64,000 bases of DNA from Rugalucina vietnamica (GCA_964017185.1 OZ024871.1:30604488-30668487), one strand, 5' to 3'. Positions 45,701 to 57,784 are shown, counted from the stretch's first letter. Program-made: numbers and translations. Notes: a model not told the origin generated them from the letters alone.

Positions 45701-48029
45701 TCAATGAAACTTGGTTCACTTATAAAGCACGATGAGATGATTTGTCATGCTAAAGAACCATAACTCTTGCTTGCATATCTTTGGAGTTATTTCCCTTTGA
45801 TTATTTTTCATTCAATTTCGTGTCTGGTCTATAACTCAAAAACCATAAGAGATTTTTCAATGAAACATGGTACACTTATAAAGCATGATGCACAAGAATC
45901 ATTACTCTTGCTTTCATATCTTTGGAGTTATTTCCCTTTGATTATTTTCCAAACACTTTCCTGCCCCCTCTATAACTTTAAAACCGTAAGACATATTTCA
46001 ATGAAACTTGGTACACTTATAAAACAGAATGACAGGATATGTGATGCACAAGAACTATAACTCTTGCTTGCATATTTTGGACATGCACGTAGAAAGGGGG
46101 GAGACATAAGTTTTCACATAGAAAACAAATTCTAGTTTGTGTTTTTTATTCCAGTCGGATAAGAACTCTGGTTGCTATGGTTTCCATAGACTTATAATGG
46201 GAAATGTGGAAATTAGCTATTTTTTCTGGACCATTTGTAGGTATTTGAATTTTGTCTTTGCAGAAATATTTATTGAGTATATCTCTATGTTTCATGTGAC
46301 TTTTTTCCTAATCCTTTATTTTGATTGGTTGCTGATGCCACATAAAGGGTAAAATTTGGAAAAACATTTTAAAATCTTCTCCTCAGAAATTGCCTATGGC
46401 ATGAAGCCTGTACTTTGTATACATGTTCCTGACAGTAGTCTCTACATAATTTGTGTTTTTTATTTCAGTTGGATAAGAAATCTGGTTGCTATGGCAACTT
46501 AAAGTTTCAATTGACTTAAAACGGCAAAAGTGGAAATTGGCTATTTTTTTCTGGTCCAATCGCAGATATTTGAATTCTATTTTTGCAGAAATGTTTATAG
46601 AGTAGTCCTCTACAGTTTGGTTGACTTTTGTCCTAATCCTTTATTTTGATTGGTTGGTGGGGCCCCATAAAGGGCAAATTTTTTAAATAAATATTTGGTT
46701 AATATAGCAGATCTCAGGTGAGCGTTTACAGGACCATTGGTCCTCTGGTTGATAGCCTGCCATCACATGTACATCCTTGGTTTTAATTTAATAAAGTTGA
46801 AATACTCGGTGAATACTTATTTTAGGCTAAAGTAGCGGACAGAATCAAACAGCGTGGTGAAGAGAGAGAGGCTCAGCGGAAGAAGCGGGAAGAGGACAGA
46901 CTGAAGGAAGAGGAGGAGAGGACCCGGAGGAGGAGTAGAAGCCGTAGCAACAGATCACGCAGTCCCAGTAGGAGTCGGAAAAGGCGCTCACGATCTAGGA
47001 GCAGGAGTAGAAGGTATTTGTGAGTCATTGCTAGAAAGCTTAAGGTCTAGAAATATGAAACGGAAGAATTTAAAGAAGAAGAGTGATTGCACTTTAAGTA
47101 ACAACAAAAATAAAAGCAGCTTTCAGTTATCGCCCAGTATGATTTACCATTAAAAAAGAAAATGAAAACATTTGGAAATGTCTCTAGTATACTTGAAGAA
47201 ATGTCAGACCCAGGGAACTATAGAAGTGTTTTTAATTTTTTATCAATAATTAACTTTCTCAAATATTAAGCTACAATCACATTCTTGCAGACAGGTGCTT
47301 TATGACCAAAAAGATTCATATTGTATTTTTATGCTTCAGGAAAAAGTCTCGTTCCCGATCAAGGTCGCGATCTCGACACTCTAAGAAATCCAGAAGAAGG
47401 TCAAGATCACGCTCCAAGAAAAGGTCAAGGTGAGATCAAGCAATTTTTCAATTGCAATCTGAATTTTGAATCTATTAAATGCCTTTCGTTATCACTACTT
47501 TATGCCGGTTGACTTGCATCTATTCTGTTTACTCAGGTTTAGGAATCTCTACAGAATGTTTATACCAAGATGATTAAGTTCAAACTATTATGATTCACTG
47601 ACAAGAAAGAGTTTCACGTTTCCACTCTTAAACTACTAATCTGGTGACAGATAGTGTCATCAGTTGAGTAAGTCATATAACTCCTTGTAGTGTAGTACTG
47701 GTAATTACCCAGGAATCTGTAACTTTGTCCCAACATGACAAAATCTTGTTGACAGGAATAAAAGAATAAACATATTTTTCCCCAGGAGATCCCGTTCGAG
47801 ATCAAGATCCAGATCTAGGCGACACCGACGTAGCCGATCTCGCAGTCGAGGTTCACGCAGCAGGTCTAGACGGAAACACAGGTCACGCTCCAGGTCAAAA
47901 TCACGACGTAGCAAGAGTCAAGAGGTTAAAAATGGCACTGATTCTCCCCCACCACTTGTACAACAAGATTCTGTTGCTCCTAATGATGGTGGGGACTTTA
48001 CCCGTGAATTGGGAGAAGTTGACGATTAG
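36780..48029 (+). CDS. LUC7L: LUC7L/LUC7L2-type U1 snRNP-associated splicing factor, complete
   Basis: LUC7-like proteins bind U1 snRNP and tune 5' splice-site choice in the nucleus. Nine coding exons are seen: 36780-36840, 40540-40634, 41449-41547, 41943-42053, 42598-42741, 43149-43325, 46826-47013, 47340-47429 and 47786-48029. All have AG/GT borders and phases fit, giving 1209 nt and 402 aa. The start MSAHDQMRAMLDELMGTSRD matches the vertebrate MSAQAQMRALLDQLMGTARD. Zinc finger 1 is CKSFLLGCCPHDIL to DCPKHHD (C36, C44, C59, H63); zinc finger 2 is CEICSAYLGIHDNDRRLADH with GGKLH (C190, C193, H209, H215). A helical coiled stretch lies between. Residues 255-365 are an RS domain, and the tail ends LGEVDD. 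RMDLGDC and the finger spacing place it with LUC7L/LUC7L2 rather than LUC7L3. Intron 1 is 3.7 kb; intron 6 (3.5 kb) is mostly mobile elements. Confidence 0.95.
40773..41011. mobile_element. Family A MITE, copy 11 (GCCGCGACGCGAG type), LUC7L intron 2
   Basis: Ends ATGAGCCGCGACGCGAGAAA and CGATGCGGCTCAT; the terminal variant CCGGTCTCCGGGGTTTCC is shared with copies 14 and 17, while the hairpin core is the same as in other types. Confidence 0.9.
41645..41734. mobile_element. Family A MITE fragment, copy 12, LUC7L intron 3
   Basis: The left half only: AGCGGCCCCACAAGAAAA, TTTGGGGTTTCCAACTTGG and TTGTACAATCACAG. Confidence 0.6.
42952..43040. repeat. Double palindrome in LUC7L intron 5
   Basis: A 13-bp stem (42952-42964 with 42973-42985) abuts a 57-bp near-perfect palindrome with 28-bp arms (42984-43011 and 43013-43040) and one central base. 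It lies 108 bp before exon 6. It matches no other repeat in the window. Confidence 0.85.
43381..43598. mobile_element. Family A MITE, copy 13, LUC7L intron 6
   Basis: Decayed ends (AGCGACATGAGAAAAC and GTTTTCTCATGAAACAGCT); the central hairpin is shortened. It begins 55 bp after the exon 6 donor. Confidence 0.8.
43791..46750 (+). mobile_element. T1 element, full ends, in LUC7L intron 6, split by a T2 element
   Basis: The left end TTAGCTCACCTGAGCCGAAG (hairpin) and right end GGTGAGCGTTTACAGGACC, then TTGGTCCTCTGG, are complete. The body has repeats of about 300-380 bp with GGTTGCTATGGCAACT and CATGTTCCTGACAGT, different from the body of the copies at 55.7 and 59.8 kb. The T2 element lies inside at 44653-46134. 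Confidence 0.8.
44653..46134 (+). mobile_element. T2 element: hairpin-ended unit with nine about 156-bp tandem repeats
   Basis: The left end TATGTCTCCCCCCGAC folds with GTCGGGAGACAT; the right end is the inverse, GGGGGGAGACATA. The body units start with CAATTTCGTGTCCGCTRTAT at 44875, 45031, 45187, 45343, 45499, 45657 and 45813 and contain TCAATGAAACTTGGTACAC. Divergence rises to the right. Inserted into the T1 element. Confidence 0.85.
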
Positions 48030-48302
48030 TTTGCCATTTTATGTTGTTATGGAAATCAGCAATATTAATGTGACAGTTTTAAGAAAGTTGTTTTAAGAAC
48101 AGTGCATGCTTGAGTCGTGAAGATGTTTCAGGACCGCTTGTTTGTATTGAAATAGAGATAAATGTAGCAATATCACAAGAAAAAACCATAGAAACTACTG
48201 AATATGTCGGACACAAACGAGGCTTTACAGTCAAACATGGCGGCCCATGTTAGAAGATTGCAAGATTGTTTTCAATGATTCAGTTTGATGTAAAAGTGCT
48301 AT

Positions 48303-48541
48303 TTGAGCCGCGACGCAAGAAAACCGGTCTTCGGGGTTTCCGACCAGGTCTGACATAAATCGGCCTGTACAGTTACAGACAAGGGCTAGAAGCTTGAAAT
48401 TTCGGATTTAAGAAGAAGAGAAATTGTACTATCCGTGTAGCGAAAACAAAGGCGCTGATCAGCTTCGCGGTTACCGCGAAGCTGATCTGCGCCTTTGTTT
48501 TCGCATAGGCAATAATCCCGTTTTCTCACAATGCGGCTCAT
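48303..48541. mobile_element. Family A MITE, copy 14, just downstream of LUC7L
   Basis: GCCGCGACGCAAG-type ends with a perfect core hairpin. A polyadenylation signal AATAAA lies at 48577-48582 after it, so the hairpin may lie inside the LUC7L 3' UTR. Confidence 0.9.
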
Positions 48542-48668
48542 TTCATTCAAGTCAAATTATTGAAGGTAGTACATTTAATAAACAATCATAGTAACCTTTT
48601 TTAATAACTCTAACAGCAAGAAGAGTATTTGTCAGTTATTGGTGATAGAAATGTACCCAAAGTGCTGG

Positions 48669-48783
48669 TAACCTGCCTCTGTGAGACTTGCCCAGGAACA
48701 ATGTAGCTAGGATGAGTGACCGTCCTGACATGACCTTAGCTGTTGACTGTGGACTGAAAGAACTAGAACAAACAAACAAAAGA
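48669..48783 (+). repeat. SINE family S2, 3' part
   Basis: GTCCTGACATGACCTTAGC, GTTGACTGTGGACTGAAAG and an AACAAACAAAC tail match 22503-22645. Confidence 0.55.
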
Positions 48784-48788
48784 TAAAT

Positions 48789-49027
48789 TAGCCTGTGCAT
48801 GAGAAACCCAACAATTTGGTTTCCGACCAAGTCCGACACAAACCGGACTGTACTGTCATAGAAGATGGTTAGAGGCTGGAAATTTTGGATTTAGAAAGTA
48901 CAGGAATTGTACTATCTGGGTTGCGAAAACAAAGGTGCTGATCGGCTTTGCAGTTAATACTGCAAAGCTGATCTGTGCCTTTGTTTTTGCCTGTGCAGAT
49001 TGTTGGTTTTCCCATACGGCAGTTCAT
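48789..49027. mobile_element. Family A MITE, copy 15 (GCCTGTGCATGAG type)
   Basis: Starts at the end of the S2 SINE tail. The core carries a variant hairpin (CTTTGCAGTTAATACTGCAAAG). Confidence 0.85.
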
Positions 49028-49168
49028 ATGCCTGTCAATCCTACATCATATCAATAGGTTAGAACTTTGCAAATAAACAGCACAGACTTATCTAGTTTGC
49101 GCTTTTGACAGGCAGCAACATGTCTTACCCATTGAAACATGTTAAGGTTAATTCAGCTCAAACTCACC

Positions 49169-49422
49169 CCAGTGGCCAAGCGGTTAAGAGCGCTGTTTCT
49201 TAATCACTCGATCATGTCATCGCTGTGTCTGGTGTGGGTTCGAGCCCCGCTCTGGCCACATGTGACACAAGCCAAGTTCTGCTTGCAGGTGTGCCAGGTG
49301 GTTTTTCTCGGGGTTTTCCCGTTTTTGCCCCACCTACTGATTGGCCCGTCTCATATGAGCTGAAATAATCTTGAAAGGGACGTTAAACTGAATCAAAAAC
49401 AAAACAAAACAAAAAACAAAAA
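49169..49422 (+). repeat. tRNA-derived SINE family S1, full, with 9-bp target duplication
   Basis: Head CAGTGGCCAAGCGGTTAAGA, box B GGTTCGAGCCCC, conserved body, tail AAACTGAATC then (AAAAC)n. AAACTCACC is duplicated at 49160-49168 and 49423-49431. Best S1 example in the window. Confidence 0.9.
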
Positions 49423-49431
49423 AAACTCACC

Positions 49432-50169
49432 AACATCTGCTATTGTCTAGGTGTATCTCGAGCTTTCTTTTGCTTTTCATGTTAAAATGGTTGTAAAAAT
49501 TCAATAAAATACTGTTAGTGTTCTTTCTCTACCAAGACTGTTTCAACAATCGACAGAACAATATACAATTACATGAATTTAAGGAGCTTTCTTTTTTTAC
49601 TGCATCTACAATTTATTTTGTGATACATTTTTCTCTCCTTTTTCTTAAAACCTCTTGCATGCCTCATTTATTTGTACATGAATCATTTACATTAAATTGT
49701 AGACTCAATCATTGACAAGTTTAGACCAGATTGAAGAAAGATGGATTGCATTTGTTATGTTTGATACAAAAAGCATTCTTGCATGTGTAAAAGTCAAGTC
49801 AATGATTAATTCATTTAATTGCATGCTAAATGTACTGTTCAGACTGTACAAATCTGCAGAAAATCTACACCATTTTCGTATGCAACAAGCTTAGAATGGG
49901 TGATATACATGTATTGCTCAATAATGGCTTTTTGAGTTTCAAGAACAACATTTAAAAGCCATTATTGAGCAGAAAGTTGATTGTTCATAGGTTAACTATG
50001 TATTAAAGGATGTTTTTACTCACTGGTTATGTCAGAAGACAATAATGAGAACAACTAATGCAGATAATATCAAATAAGGCTGTTGGATGCAACTACCTGT
50101 CTGGAAACAACTTGCCACAAATGATCTATGGTATGTTGTTGCTATAAAACAGATACTTGCTTTCAAATT
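49432..50169. other. AT-rich DNA, no gene seen
   Basis: Only a small inverted repeat (CTCAATAATGGCTTTT with AAAAGCCATTATTGAG at 49917-49970) stands out. Short open frames lack any sign of coding. Confidence 0.4.
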
Positions 50170-50383
50170 TTAGCCTGTGCTTGAGAAAACCAACAATTTG
50201 CAGGTTCGACACAAACCGGGCTGTACAGTCACAGGATGGAAATTTCGGATTTAGAAAGTAGAGGAATTGAACTATCCGTGGCGAAAACAAAGGCGCTGAT
50301 CAGCTTCGCAGTTTCTGCAAAGCTGATCTGCACCTTTGCTTTTGCTTATGCAGATTGCTGGTTTTCCCATGCGGCTGCTCATT
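50170..50383. mobile_element. Family A MITE, copy 16
   Basis: GCCTGTGCTTGAG-type left end, GCGGCTGCTCAT right end; slightly shortened. Confidence 0.8.
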
Positions 50384-51339
50384 TGTTTTATCTGTATTAT
50401 TTGTTCCAAGTCATGTTGGTTGTTGCTGAATACCCAGTGTGTTTTAGGGGACCAGAGTTAGGCTTGGAATCCATATCTTTGTTAATTTGAAGAGAGTCAA
50501 GATTTCACTTGGGCACTGTTAATGACCTTTAATCGTCAGTTGTTGTATTAGAGAAATTGTTGAATCATGTTAGCTGTGAAAGAAGGCTGTCACAATAATT
50601 GAATAAATTTATGCCTGATATTTGTTGTTTTTCCTGTAAACCTGTGGCCAGTTTTCATAGACTGTATGGAGAAGATGCTGATCAAATATTCCATACTAGC
50701 AAAGAGCAATGACACGCATATGAACTAGTTATTTAATAGCTACCATTGTGTGGTTGAAAATCCCTTAAATCCCTTTATGTCCATGATTTTTACAGCACAG
50801 ATTGATGCAGCATCACAACGTCAGAATGCAGCATGATGATTGGAAGCCTGATCAATTGGGTTTCAACCTATCACATTGCCTTGAAGTAGGTATGTGCAAA
50901 ATTGATATACATCAGTATTGCTTTGCTGTAGGTTGCAGCCAAATCAACCGGGCTTCTTTCATGTCACCACAATCCATTTTGTCATGTGTAATGTTGCATT
51001 TATCTGCGAAATAAGAAAATTGGCAGCAGCACGGGCATACAGGGTGATAATGGGGGACATACTGTCCGCTTATAAACTTTGTTTAAAAAAAAATCAGAGA
51101 ACCAAGATAAGTACAAGAGGATGAATGAGAAATTCTGCCTGATCCTACCACACTCAGGAAAGTGACGTGTCGCGGCAAAACTAATACTGATACTCTACCA
51201 CACTAGGTAAAAGCCAACTTGTGCAGTATATCTTAATCAATCGACATTTACCTACACCAAATTGCAGAACACTGATAATTTGAATGAAAATACTACAAAG
51301 ACGACTAAGAATGACATGAAAAGGTTTTCTCCCTTGATT

Positions 51340-52890
51340 AGACAAGTCTGAGAATGCACATCCACAATTGTTTTCTAGAAATGCAACTACATTCAAGATG
51401 GTCCCTTGTTCAATCTTTGAGAGTGACTTCCCTTGCACCACAGAAGGGAAACCACCCTTAAATATTTTTTGTTTTTCTAAAAACACAACTGCACTTGAAT
51501 GAGTTCCATCCCTTGTTCAGGGCAGGCAACCACCTTAGTCTTTGGGGGTGACTTCCCTTGCACCACAAAAGGGAAACAATTCTTACCAATCCTTTTTTTC
51601 CTCTATAAATGTAACTGCTCTTAAAAGAGTTCCGTCCATTGTTCAGGGTAGGCAACACTTGCACAAAGAAGGGAAACAACCCTTACACAATTTTTGTTTT
51701 CTAAAAATGTAACTGCACTTGGAAAAGTTCTGCCCTTGTTCACAATAGATAACCACCTTAATTAATCATTGAGAGTGACTTCCCTTGCACCACAGAAGGG
51801 AAACAACCCTAACACTATTTTGCTTTTCTATAAACACAGCTGCACTTGGAAGAGTTCTATCCCTTGTAGGCATCCAGGGTAGGCATCCACCTTAGTCTTT
51901 CAGAGTGACTTCCCTTGCACCATAGAAGGGAAACAACCCTAACACTATTTTGTTTTTCTATAAACACAACTGCACTTGGAGTTCTATCTCGGGTTCAGGG
52001 TAAGCATCAACCTTAGTCTTTGAGAGTGACATCCCTTGCATCACAAGGGAAACAACACACAATTTTTGTTTGTCTATAAACATAACTGCACTTGAATGAG
52101 TTCCATCCCTAGTTCAGGGCAGGCAACCACCTTAGTCTTTGCACCTTGCACCACAAAAGGGAAACAACCCTAACAATTTTTTTTTCTTCTTTAAATGTAA
52201 CTGCTCTTAAGAGAGTTCCGTCCATTGTTCAGGGTAGGCAACCACCTTATTCTTTGAATGACTTCACTTGCACAAAGAAGGGAAACAACCCTAACACTAT
52301 TTTGCTTTTCTATAAACACAGCTGCACTTGGAAGAGTTCTATCCCTGGTTCAGGGTAGGCATCCACCTTAGTCTTTGAGAGTGACTTCCCTTGCACCACA
52401 GAAGGGAAACAATACATACACAATTTTTGTTTTTCTATAAACATAACTGCACTTGAAAGAGTTCCGTCCCTCTTCCAGGGCAGGCAACCACCTTAATCTT
52501 TGAGGGTGACTTCCCTTGCACCACAAAAGGGAAACAACCCTTACACAATTTTCGTTTTTCCATAAATGCAACTGCACTTGAAAGAGTTCTGTGCCCTGTT
52601 CCGGGTAGGCAACCACCATAGTCTTTGCGAGTGACCTCCCTTCCATTGCAGAAAGAAAACAACCCTTGCATAATTTTGTTTTCTATAAACACAACTGCAC
52701 TTGAAAGAGTTTCATCCCTTGTTCAGGGTAGTGACTTCCCTTTCACCACAGAAGGGACAATTTTACACAATATTTGTTTTTCTATAAACACTAATGCACG
52801 TGAAAGAGTTCTGCCCCTTGTTCAGGGTAGGTAACCACCTTTGTCTTTGATAATGACTTCCCATACCCCACAGTAGGGAAACAACCCTTA
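51340..52890. repeat. Minisatellite, about 120-130-bp unit, about 12-13 copies
   Basis: Each unit holds GTGACTTCCCTTGCACCACA, AGAAGGGAAACAACCCT, TTGTTTTTCTATAAACACAA and CTGCACTTGAAAGAGTTC, with steps near 51427, 51552, 51779, 51909, 52385, 52508, 52633, 52734 and 52855. Units vary 10-20%. No coding or terminal structure was recognised, so it may be the body of another hairpin element. Confidence 0.85.
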
Positions 52891-53142
52891 CAAAATTTTT
52901 GTGTAAGCTACCTCATTGGGAAAGAGCTACGGTACTCATCTTGTTCTTCATAGTGTCGGTACACTTTTATGACATTTTGTGCTGTACTTTCTTTCCAGCC
53001 TGGAGTCTGGCTTGTGATTGTTAATTTAACTGTGTGTCCCATTCTCTGAATTATATTTTTACCTCACAATGTGAGCTTAAAGGATAGGCTTTGTCTGGTG
53101 TCTGCAGGTTGATGAAGATCAAACTTTAGCAGAGACTAATAT

Positions 53143-53371
53143 ATGTGCCGAAACACGAGAAAACCGGTCTTCGGGGTTTCTGACCAGGTCTGACACAAAC
53201 CAACCTGTACAGTCTCAGAAGTAGGTTAGAAGCTTGAAATTTCTGACTTAAATAGAACCCAAGAATTGTACTATCCGAGTAGCGAAAACAAAGAAGCTTT
53301 TTACTGCACAGCTGATCTGCATCTTTGTTTTCACATAGGCAAAAAGCTGGTTTTCTCATGATGTGGCTGAT
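53143..53371. mobile_element. Family A MITE, copy 17
   Basis: CCGGTCTTCGGGGTTTC-type left end; the core hairpin is partly deleted (TTTTTACTGCACAG remains). Confidence 0.85.
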
Positions 53372-53919
53372 ATGGTGGGGGTTTGTTTGTATAAGGTTGG
53401 AAGCAGATTGGATCAGACAGCTCCCATAGACTTTGTACAGAGTAAATAGTGTCCATGCATTTTCTCCACTGTTTTTGATTGGATCTTTACTATACTTACT
53501 AGCTCAGAACAAGGACACCCTTATACTGTGTGGAACTAGAAACTTAAGTTTTTTTTAAAAATTGTGCCCTGTAAAAATCAATTAAGCCCTCCAGTATTGT
53601 TTTACTGCAAAATAAAGATTATTCTCAAAAGCACCACCTTAGAAAAATCTGTAAAGAAATTACTGGAAGGTTTAAATACATTGTACAGGACCCATGTCCA
53701 AAGTATTGTACGTTAAAAACTTTCTAGTTCCTCTCAGTATAGGGGCTCAGATGAGTTTGTAATTCTGCCAGATCCTAGATGCCCTTGTGCATTTGAAAAC
53801 AACAGCTGTTGCAGGACAGCGTGCTCGACTGCTTCTGACCTTTGTGACTTTGTCAAACGTAAGGCCAAACTCAACCTGTAAGTTCTGTAAAGCAAAGCAT
53901 TATGCTCACACATCGTTTT

Positions 53920-54870
53920 GCGTTGATGCTATAAGGCAAAATCACTGAACCATGACAATTAACTATAACTACATAAGGTTTAAAGGTCAGACTCGTATTG
54001 TGAAAGAAGTATGTTCAAATACCATCTGAGTGCCGAGATACAAGGCAGCAAAATCGCTGAACCATGAAATAAGGTCACATAGACCTATAAGTACTTTGGG
54101 GTCAAAGGTCCAATCATACTTATTCACAATGTGAAAGAAATATGATCATATACACAGTGAGTGTTGAGATATAAAGCAAAATCACTGAACCATGAAATTA
54201 GGTCATAGTGACCTATAAGTATGATTGGGTTAAAGGTCTGGTCTTACTCATTCATAATCTGAAAGACGTTTGAAAAAAAAAAACCAACTGAGTGTTGAGA
54301 TATGAGGCAAAATCACTGAACCATGAAAAAAGGTCACAGTGACCTAGGACTACTTTAGGGTCAAAGGTCCTGTCTTACACAAACATACTGAGAAAGAAAT
54401 ATGTTCATATACCAAATGAGTGCCGAGATATAAGACAAAATCACTGAACCGTGAAATGAGGCCACAATGACCTAGGACTATTTTAGGGTCAAAGGTCTTT
54501 TGTCATGATATGCAAACATAGTGGGAAAGAAAAATGTTCATAAACCATTTGAGTGCAGAGATACAAGGCAAAATCACTGCACCATGAAATTAGGTCACAG
54601 TGACCTATATGTACATGTATATTGGGGTCAAAGGTCTGGTCATACTCACGCATAATCTGAAAGAAGTATGAAAATATACTAATTGAGTGTCAAGGTATAA
54701 GGCAAAAATCACTGAACCATGAAATAAGGTCACAGTGACCTATAAGTATATTGGAGTCAAAGGTCTGGTCATACTCATTATCTAAAAGAAGCACGAAAAT
54801 ATACTAATTGGGTGTCAAGATATAAGGCAAAATCACTGGACCTTTGATAGTAGGTCAGCCCACCCTTACA
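53920..54870. repeat. Minisatellite, about 128-bp unit, eight copies
   Basis: Units carry GGCAAAATCACTGAACCATG (53938, 54048, 54177, 54308, 54437, 54569, 54703, 54828), AGGTCACAGTGACCTA and GGGTCAAAGGTCTGGTC. AGGTCACAGTGACCT is a palindrome that looks like an estrogen-response element; here it is just the repeat consensus. Confidence 0.85.
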
Positions 54871-54939
54871 CACAAGTCAGTGTCACAAAGTTAAAAGATG
54901 AATGACCAACCATCATCCTAAGTTGTTTCTATCTGGAAA

Positions 54940-55600
54940 TAAAAAGAAAAAAATATTTCAGAAAGTTCTAGATTTTGACCTCTAGCACCACCCCCTAACG
55001 CCGACCCAGAGTTCATGTCATGGAACCTAAAGTGTAAGAGATATGAATGCATTATGATAAGTTGTTGTCAAGATATGGACTTTTTGTAAAAGTTACACAG
55101 CAGAAAATCCTAGATTTTAACATCTAGCCCCTCCCCAACCCCCCCCCCCCCCCGGCATCCGATGCCATGAAATAAAACTCAATCCCACAGGGAACTTATG
55201 GTCCAAGTATGAAAGCTCTATGATAAAAGGATTTCAAGATATAGACTTCTAGAATACTATATCATAGAAATGCCATTATTAATGGTGTTCTAGATTATAA
55301 CCTCTAGCCTCACCCCCCTGGCATGGACCCAGGGATACGATGCCATGGAATGAAAGTCAACACTACAGGGTATCAATGGCCTAAGTATCAATGCTTTCTG
55401 ATGAGTTAAGATATGGACTTCCAGAAAACTTTACCACAGAAAAACATTTTTGAAGGTGTTCTAGATTTTAACCTCCAGCCCCACCCCCTGGCCTGGACCC
55501 AGGGGCCCGATGCCATGGAATGAAAGCTAACCCTACATGATATCTATGGTCCAAGTATGAATGCTTTCTGATGAGTGGTTGTCAAGATATGGACTTCTAG
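54940..55600. repeat. T3-type body repeats (140-180-bp units)
   Basis: CTAGATTTTGACCTCTAGCM recurs at 54966, 55107, 55289 and 55459, with ATGCCATGGAATGAAAG between. It is the same unit family as inside 3226-4356, but the T3 termini are not seen here. A 14-C run is at 55140. Confidence 0.75.
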
Positions 55601-55686
55601 ATAACTATACAGCAAGTGTGATGAGCACGGGAACATGGACGACCAGAGTGACTACAATAGCTCTATGCATTTCGTGCAGTCAAGCT

Positions 55687-57175
55687 AACCAGAGGACCAA
55701 TGGTCCTGTAAACGCTCACCTGAGACCTGAGATATATACCAATAAACTTGTTTGACAAGAATGGTAATATACATGTATATAACCCCAGGGCAGGGTCAGA
55801 GCAACCTCTGGAGTCAATTTCTTTTTTAAATCGTACAGATTCAGTCCATTTGCCAATTTACTGCAAGTTTTGCCCTTCAAATGACATTGTAACAATTTTT
55901 CCCATTCAAATGCATGGGCAACCCAAGCTGACCTTGCTGTAAAAAAGGTCAAGGTCATCCCAGGGGCATGATTTATACAAACTTTGTAGAGCTCCATTGC
56001 CTGATGCTTCATGCCAAGTTTCAAAATCATAGGCCTTCTGGTTCTGCAGAAGAAGATTTTTAAAGGCTTTTGCTATATATAGCCATGGCGGCCATCTTGG
56101 TCATGTGACCTTGACCATTTATACAAACTTTCATTCACTCTTCCTAAGAATGCTCCACATAAAGTTTGGCTTTGATTGGCCAAGCGGTTTCAGAGAAGAA
56201 GATGTTTGAATATTATGGTCATACACATGTATATAGCCCCGGGGCAGGGGCAGACAACCATCTGGGCCAAAAGTATTTTCATAAACATAAATCTTCTGTC
56301 CATTTGCTCATTCCTAGCAAGTTTTTTGCCATTAATTGACATTTTCCTATTTTTTTCCCATTCAAATGCATGGGCAGCCTAAGTTGACCTTGCCGTTAAA
56401 AAGGTCAAGGTCATCCCATGGTCATGATTTATACAAACTTTGTAGAGCTCTATTGCCTGATGCTTCAGGCCAAGTTTCAAAATCATAGGCCTTCTTGTTC
56501 TGGAGAAAAGATTTTTAAAGGTTTTTGCTATTTATAGCAATGGCGGCCATCTTGGTCATGTGACCTGGACCATTTATATAAACTTTTTTTCCCTCTTCCT
56601 AAGGATGCTCCACATGAAGTTTGGCTTCAATTGGCCAAGCGGTTTCAGAAGAGAAGATGTTTCAATATTATGGAAATATACATGTATATAGCCCCGGGGC
56701 AGAGGCAGACAACCCCCAGGGGCCAAAATTTTTCCATAAACATTAATTTTCTGTCTATTTGCCTATTCCCATTAAGTTTTACCCATTTAATAGCATTTTA
56801 CCATTTTTCCCCATTCAAATGTATTGGCGACCTAAGTTGACCTTGCCGTAAAATAGGTCAAGGTCATCGCAGGGTCATGATTTATATAAACTTTGTAGAG
56901 CTTCTTTCTGTGATGCTTCATGCCAAGTTTCAAAATCATAGGCCTTCTGGTTCTGGAGAAGAAGATTTTTAAAGCTTTTTGCTATTTATAGCTATGGCGG
57001 CCGTCTTGGTCATGTGACCTGGACCATTTATATAAACTTTTGTTCCCCCTTCCTAAGGATGCTCCACATGAAGTTTGGCTTTGACTGGCCAAGCGGTTTC
57101 AGAGGAGAAGATCTTTGAAATTGTGGACGGACGGATGGATAACGGAGCATGGCCATCCTATAAGCTCACCTTGTC
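55687..57175 (-). mobile_element. T1 element, minus orientation, three about 455-bp units
   Basis: Begins with the T1 right end (AACCAGAGGACCAATGGTCC and AACGCTCACCTGAG) and runs to CCTATAAGCTCACCTTG, lacking the outermost hairpin. Units contain TATACATGTATATAGCCCCG at about 55768, 56225 and 56680, and GGCGGCCATCTTGGTCATGT. Its open frames recur in every copy and are not coding. Confidence 0.8.
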
Positions 57176-57184
57176 AGTCAACAT

Positions 57185-57228
57185 TTTTAGCTCACCTGAG
57201 CCGAAGGCTCACAAGGTGAGCTTATATC
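57185..57228 (+). repeat. Isolated T1 left-end hairpin
   Basis: TTTTTAGCTCACCTGAGCCG with its pairing half AGGTGAGCTTATA, 10 bp after the minus-oriented T1 copy and pointing away from it. It may be a duplicated or inverted end of that copy. Confidence 0.7.
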
Positions 57229-57550
57229 ACTGAGCCTCAACTTTACTATTTCACACAACAATTATGTAGTGTGGCTATCCATACTAATTCCATCAATGAT
57301 ACTTCCAAATTATTTGTTAGAAAAGTGACAGTATCAGGGATCAAAACATACTTAGTGTCAGTCTATAGATGCTCATATCATGACAATCGTTAAAAGCTGT
57401 GTCATGGGATCAACAAAACCCCACACACAGATAAACTGTAGTAAACAAAAGCTGATCAGTCCCTCTGTTTTCACTGTTTCCAACATTTAGAAAGCATACT
57501 TCTTGAACCACAAATTTGATTAACTGCACAAGTTTTGTGGTTATACAGCA

Positions 57551-57784
57551 TGACGAGCCATGTCATGAAAAATTGGATTTTTTGCCAATGCAAAAACTAA
57601 GGCGCAGATCAGCTGTGCTGCACGGCTGATCAGCATCTTTATTTCCACTACTTGGATAGTACAATTCCTCTTTTTCTTAAATCCGAAATTTGAAGCTTCT
57701 AGCCTTCTGTGACTGTACAGGCTGAATTTGTTGGACCTGGTCTGAAAGCCAAAAGAAGACCAGGTTTCTTGTGACATGGCTCAC
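57551..57784. mobile_element. Family A MITE, copy 18
   Basis: Old copy: GAGCCATGTCATGAAAAATT left and GACATGGCTCACT right; the hairpin core is reduced. Just 3' of the zinc-finger gene's stop. Confidence 0.8.

Noticed and set aside
44718-46085. Regularly spaced repeats that could suggest a CRISPR array
   Set aside because: Units are contiguous 156-bp tandem repeats without unique spacers, in animal DNA.
49169-49260. Ser/Leu-type tRNA-like sequence
   Set aside because: Continuous with the S1 SINE body and flanked by a 9-bp target duplication.
54580-54620. AGGTCACAGTGACCT resembling a nuclear receptor response element
   Set aside because: It is part of the minisatellite unit and recurs in most units; no promoter context.
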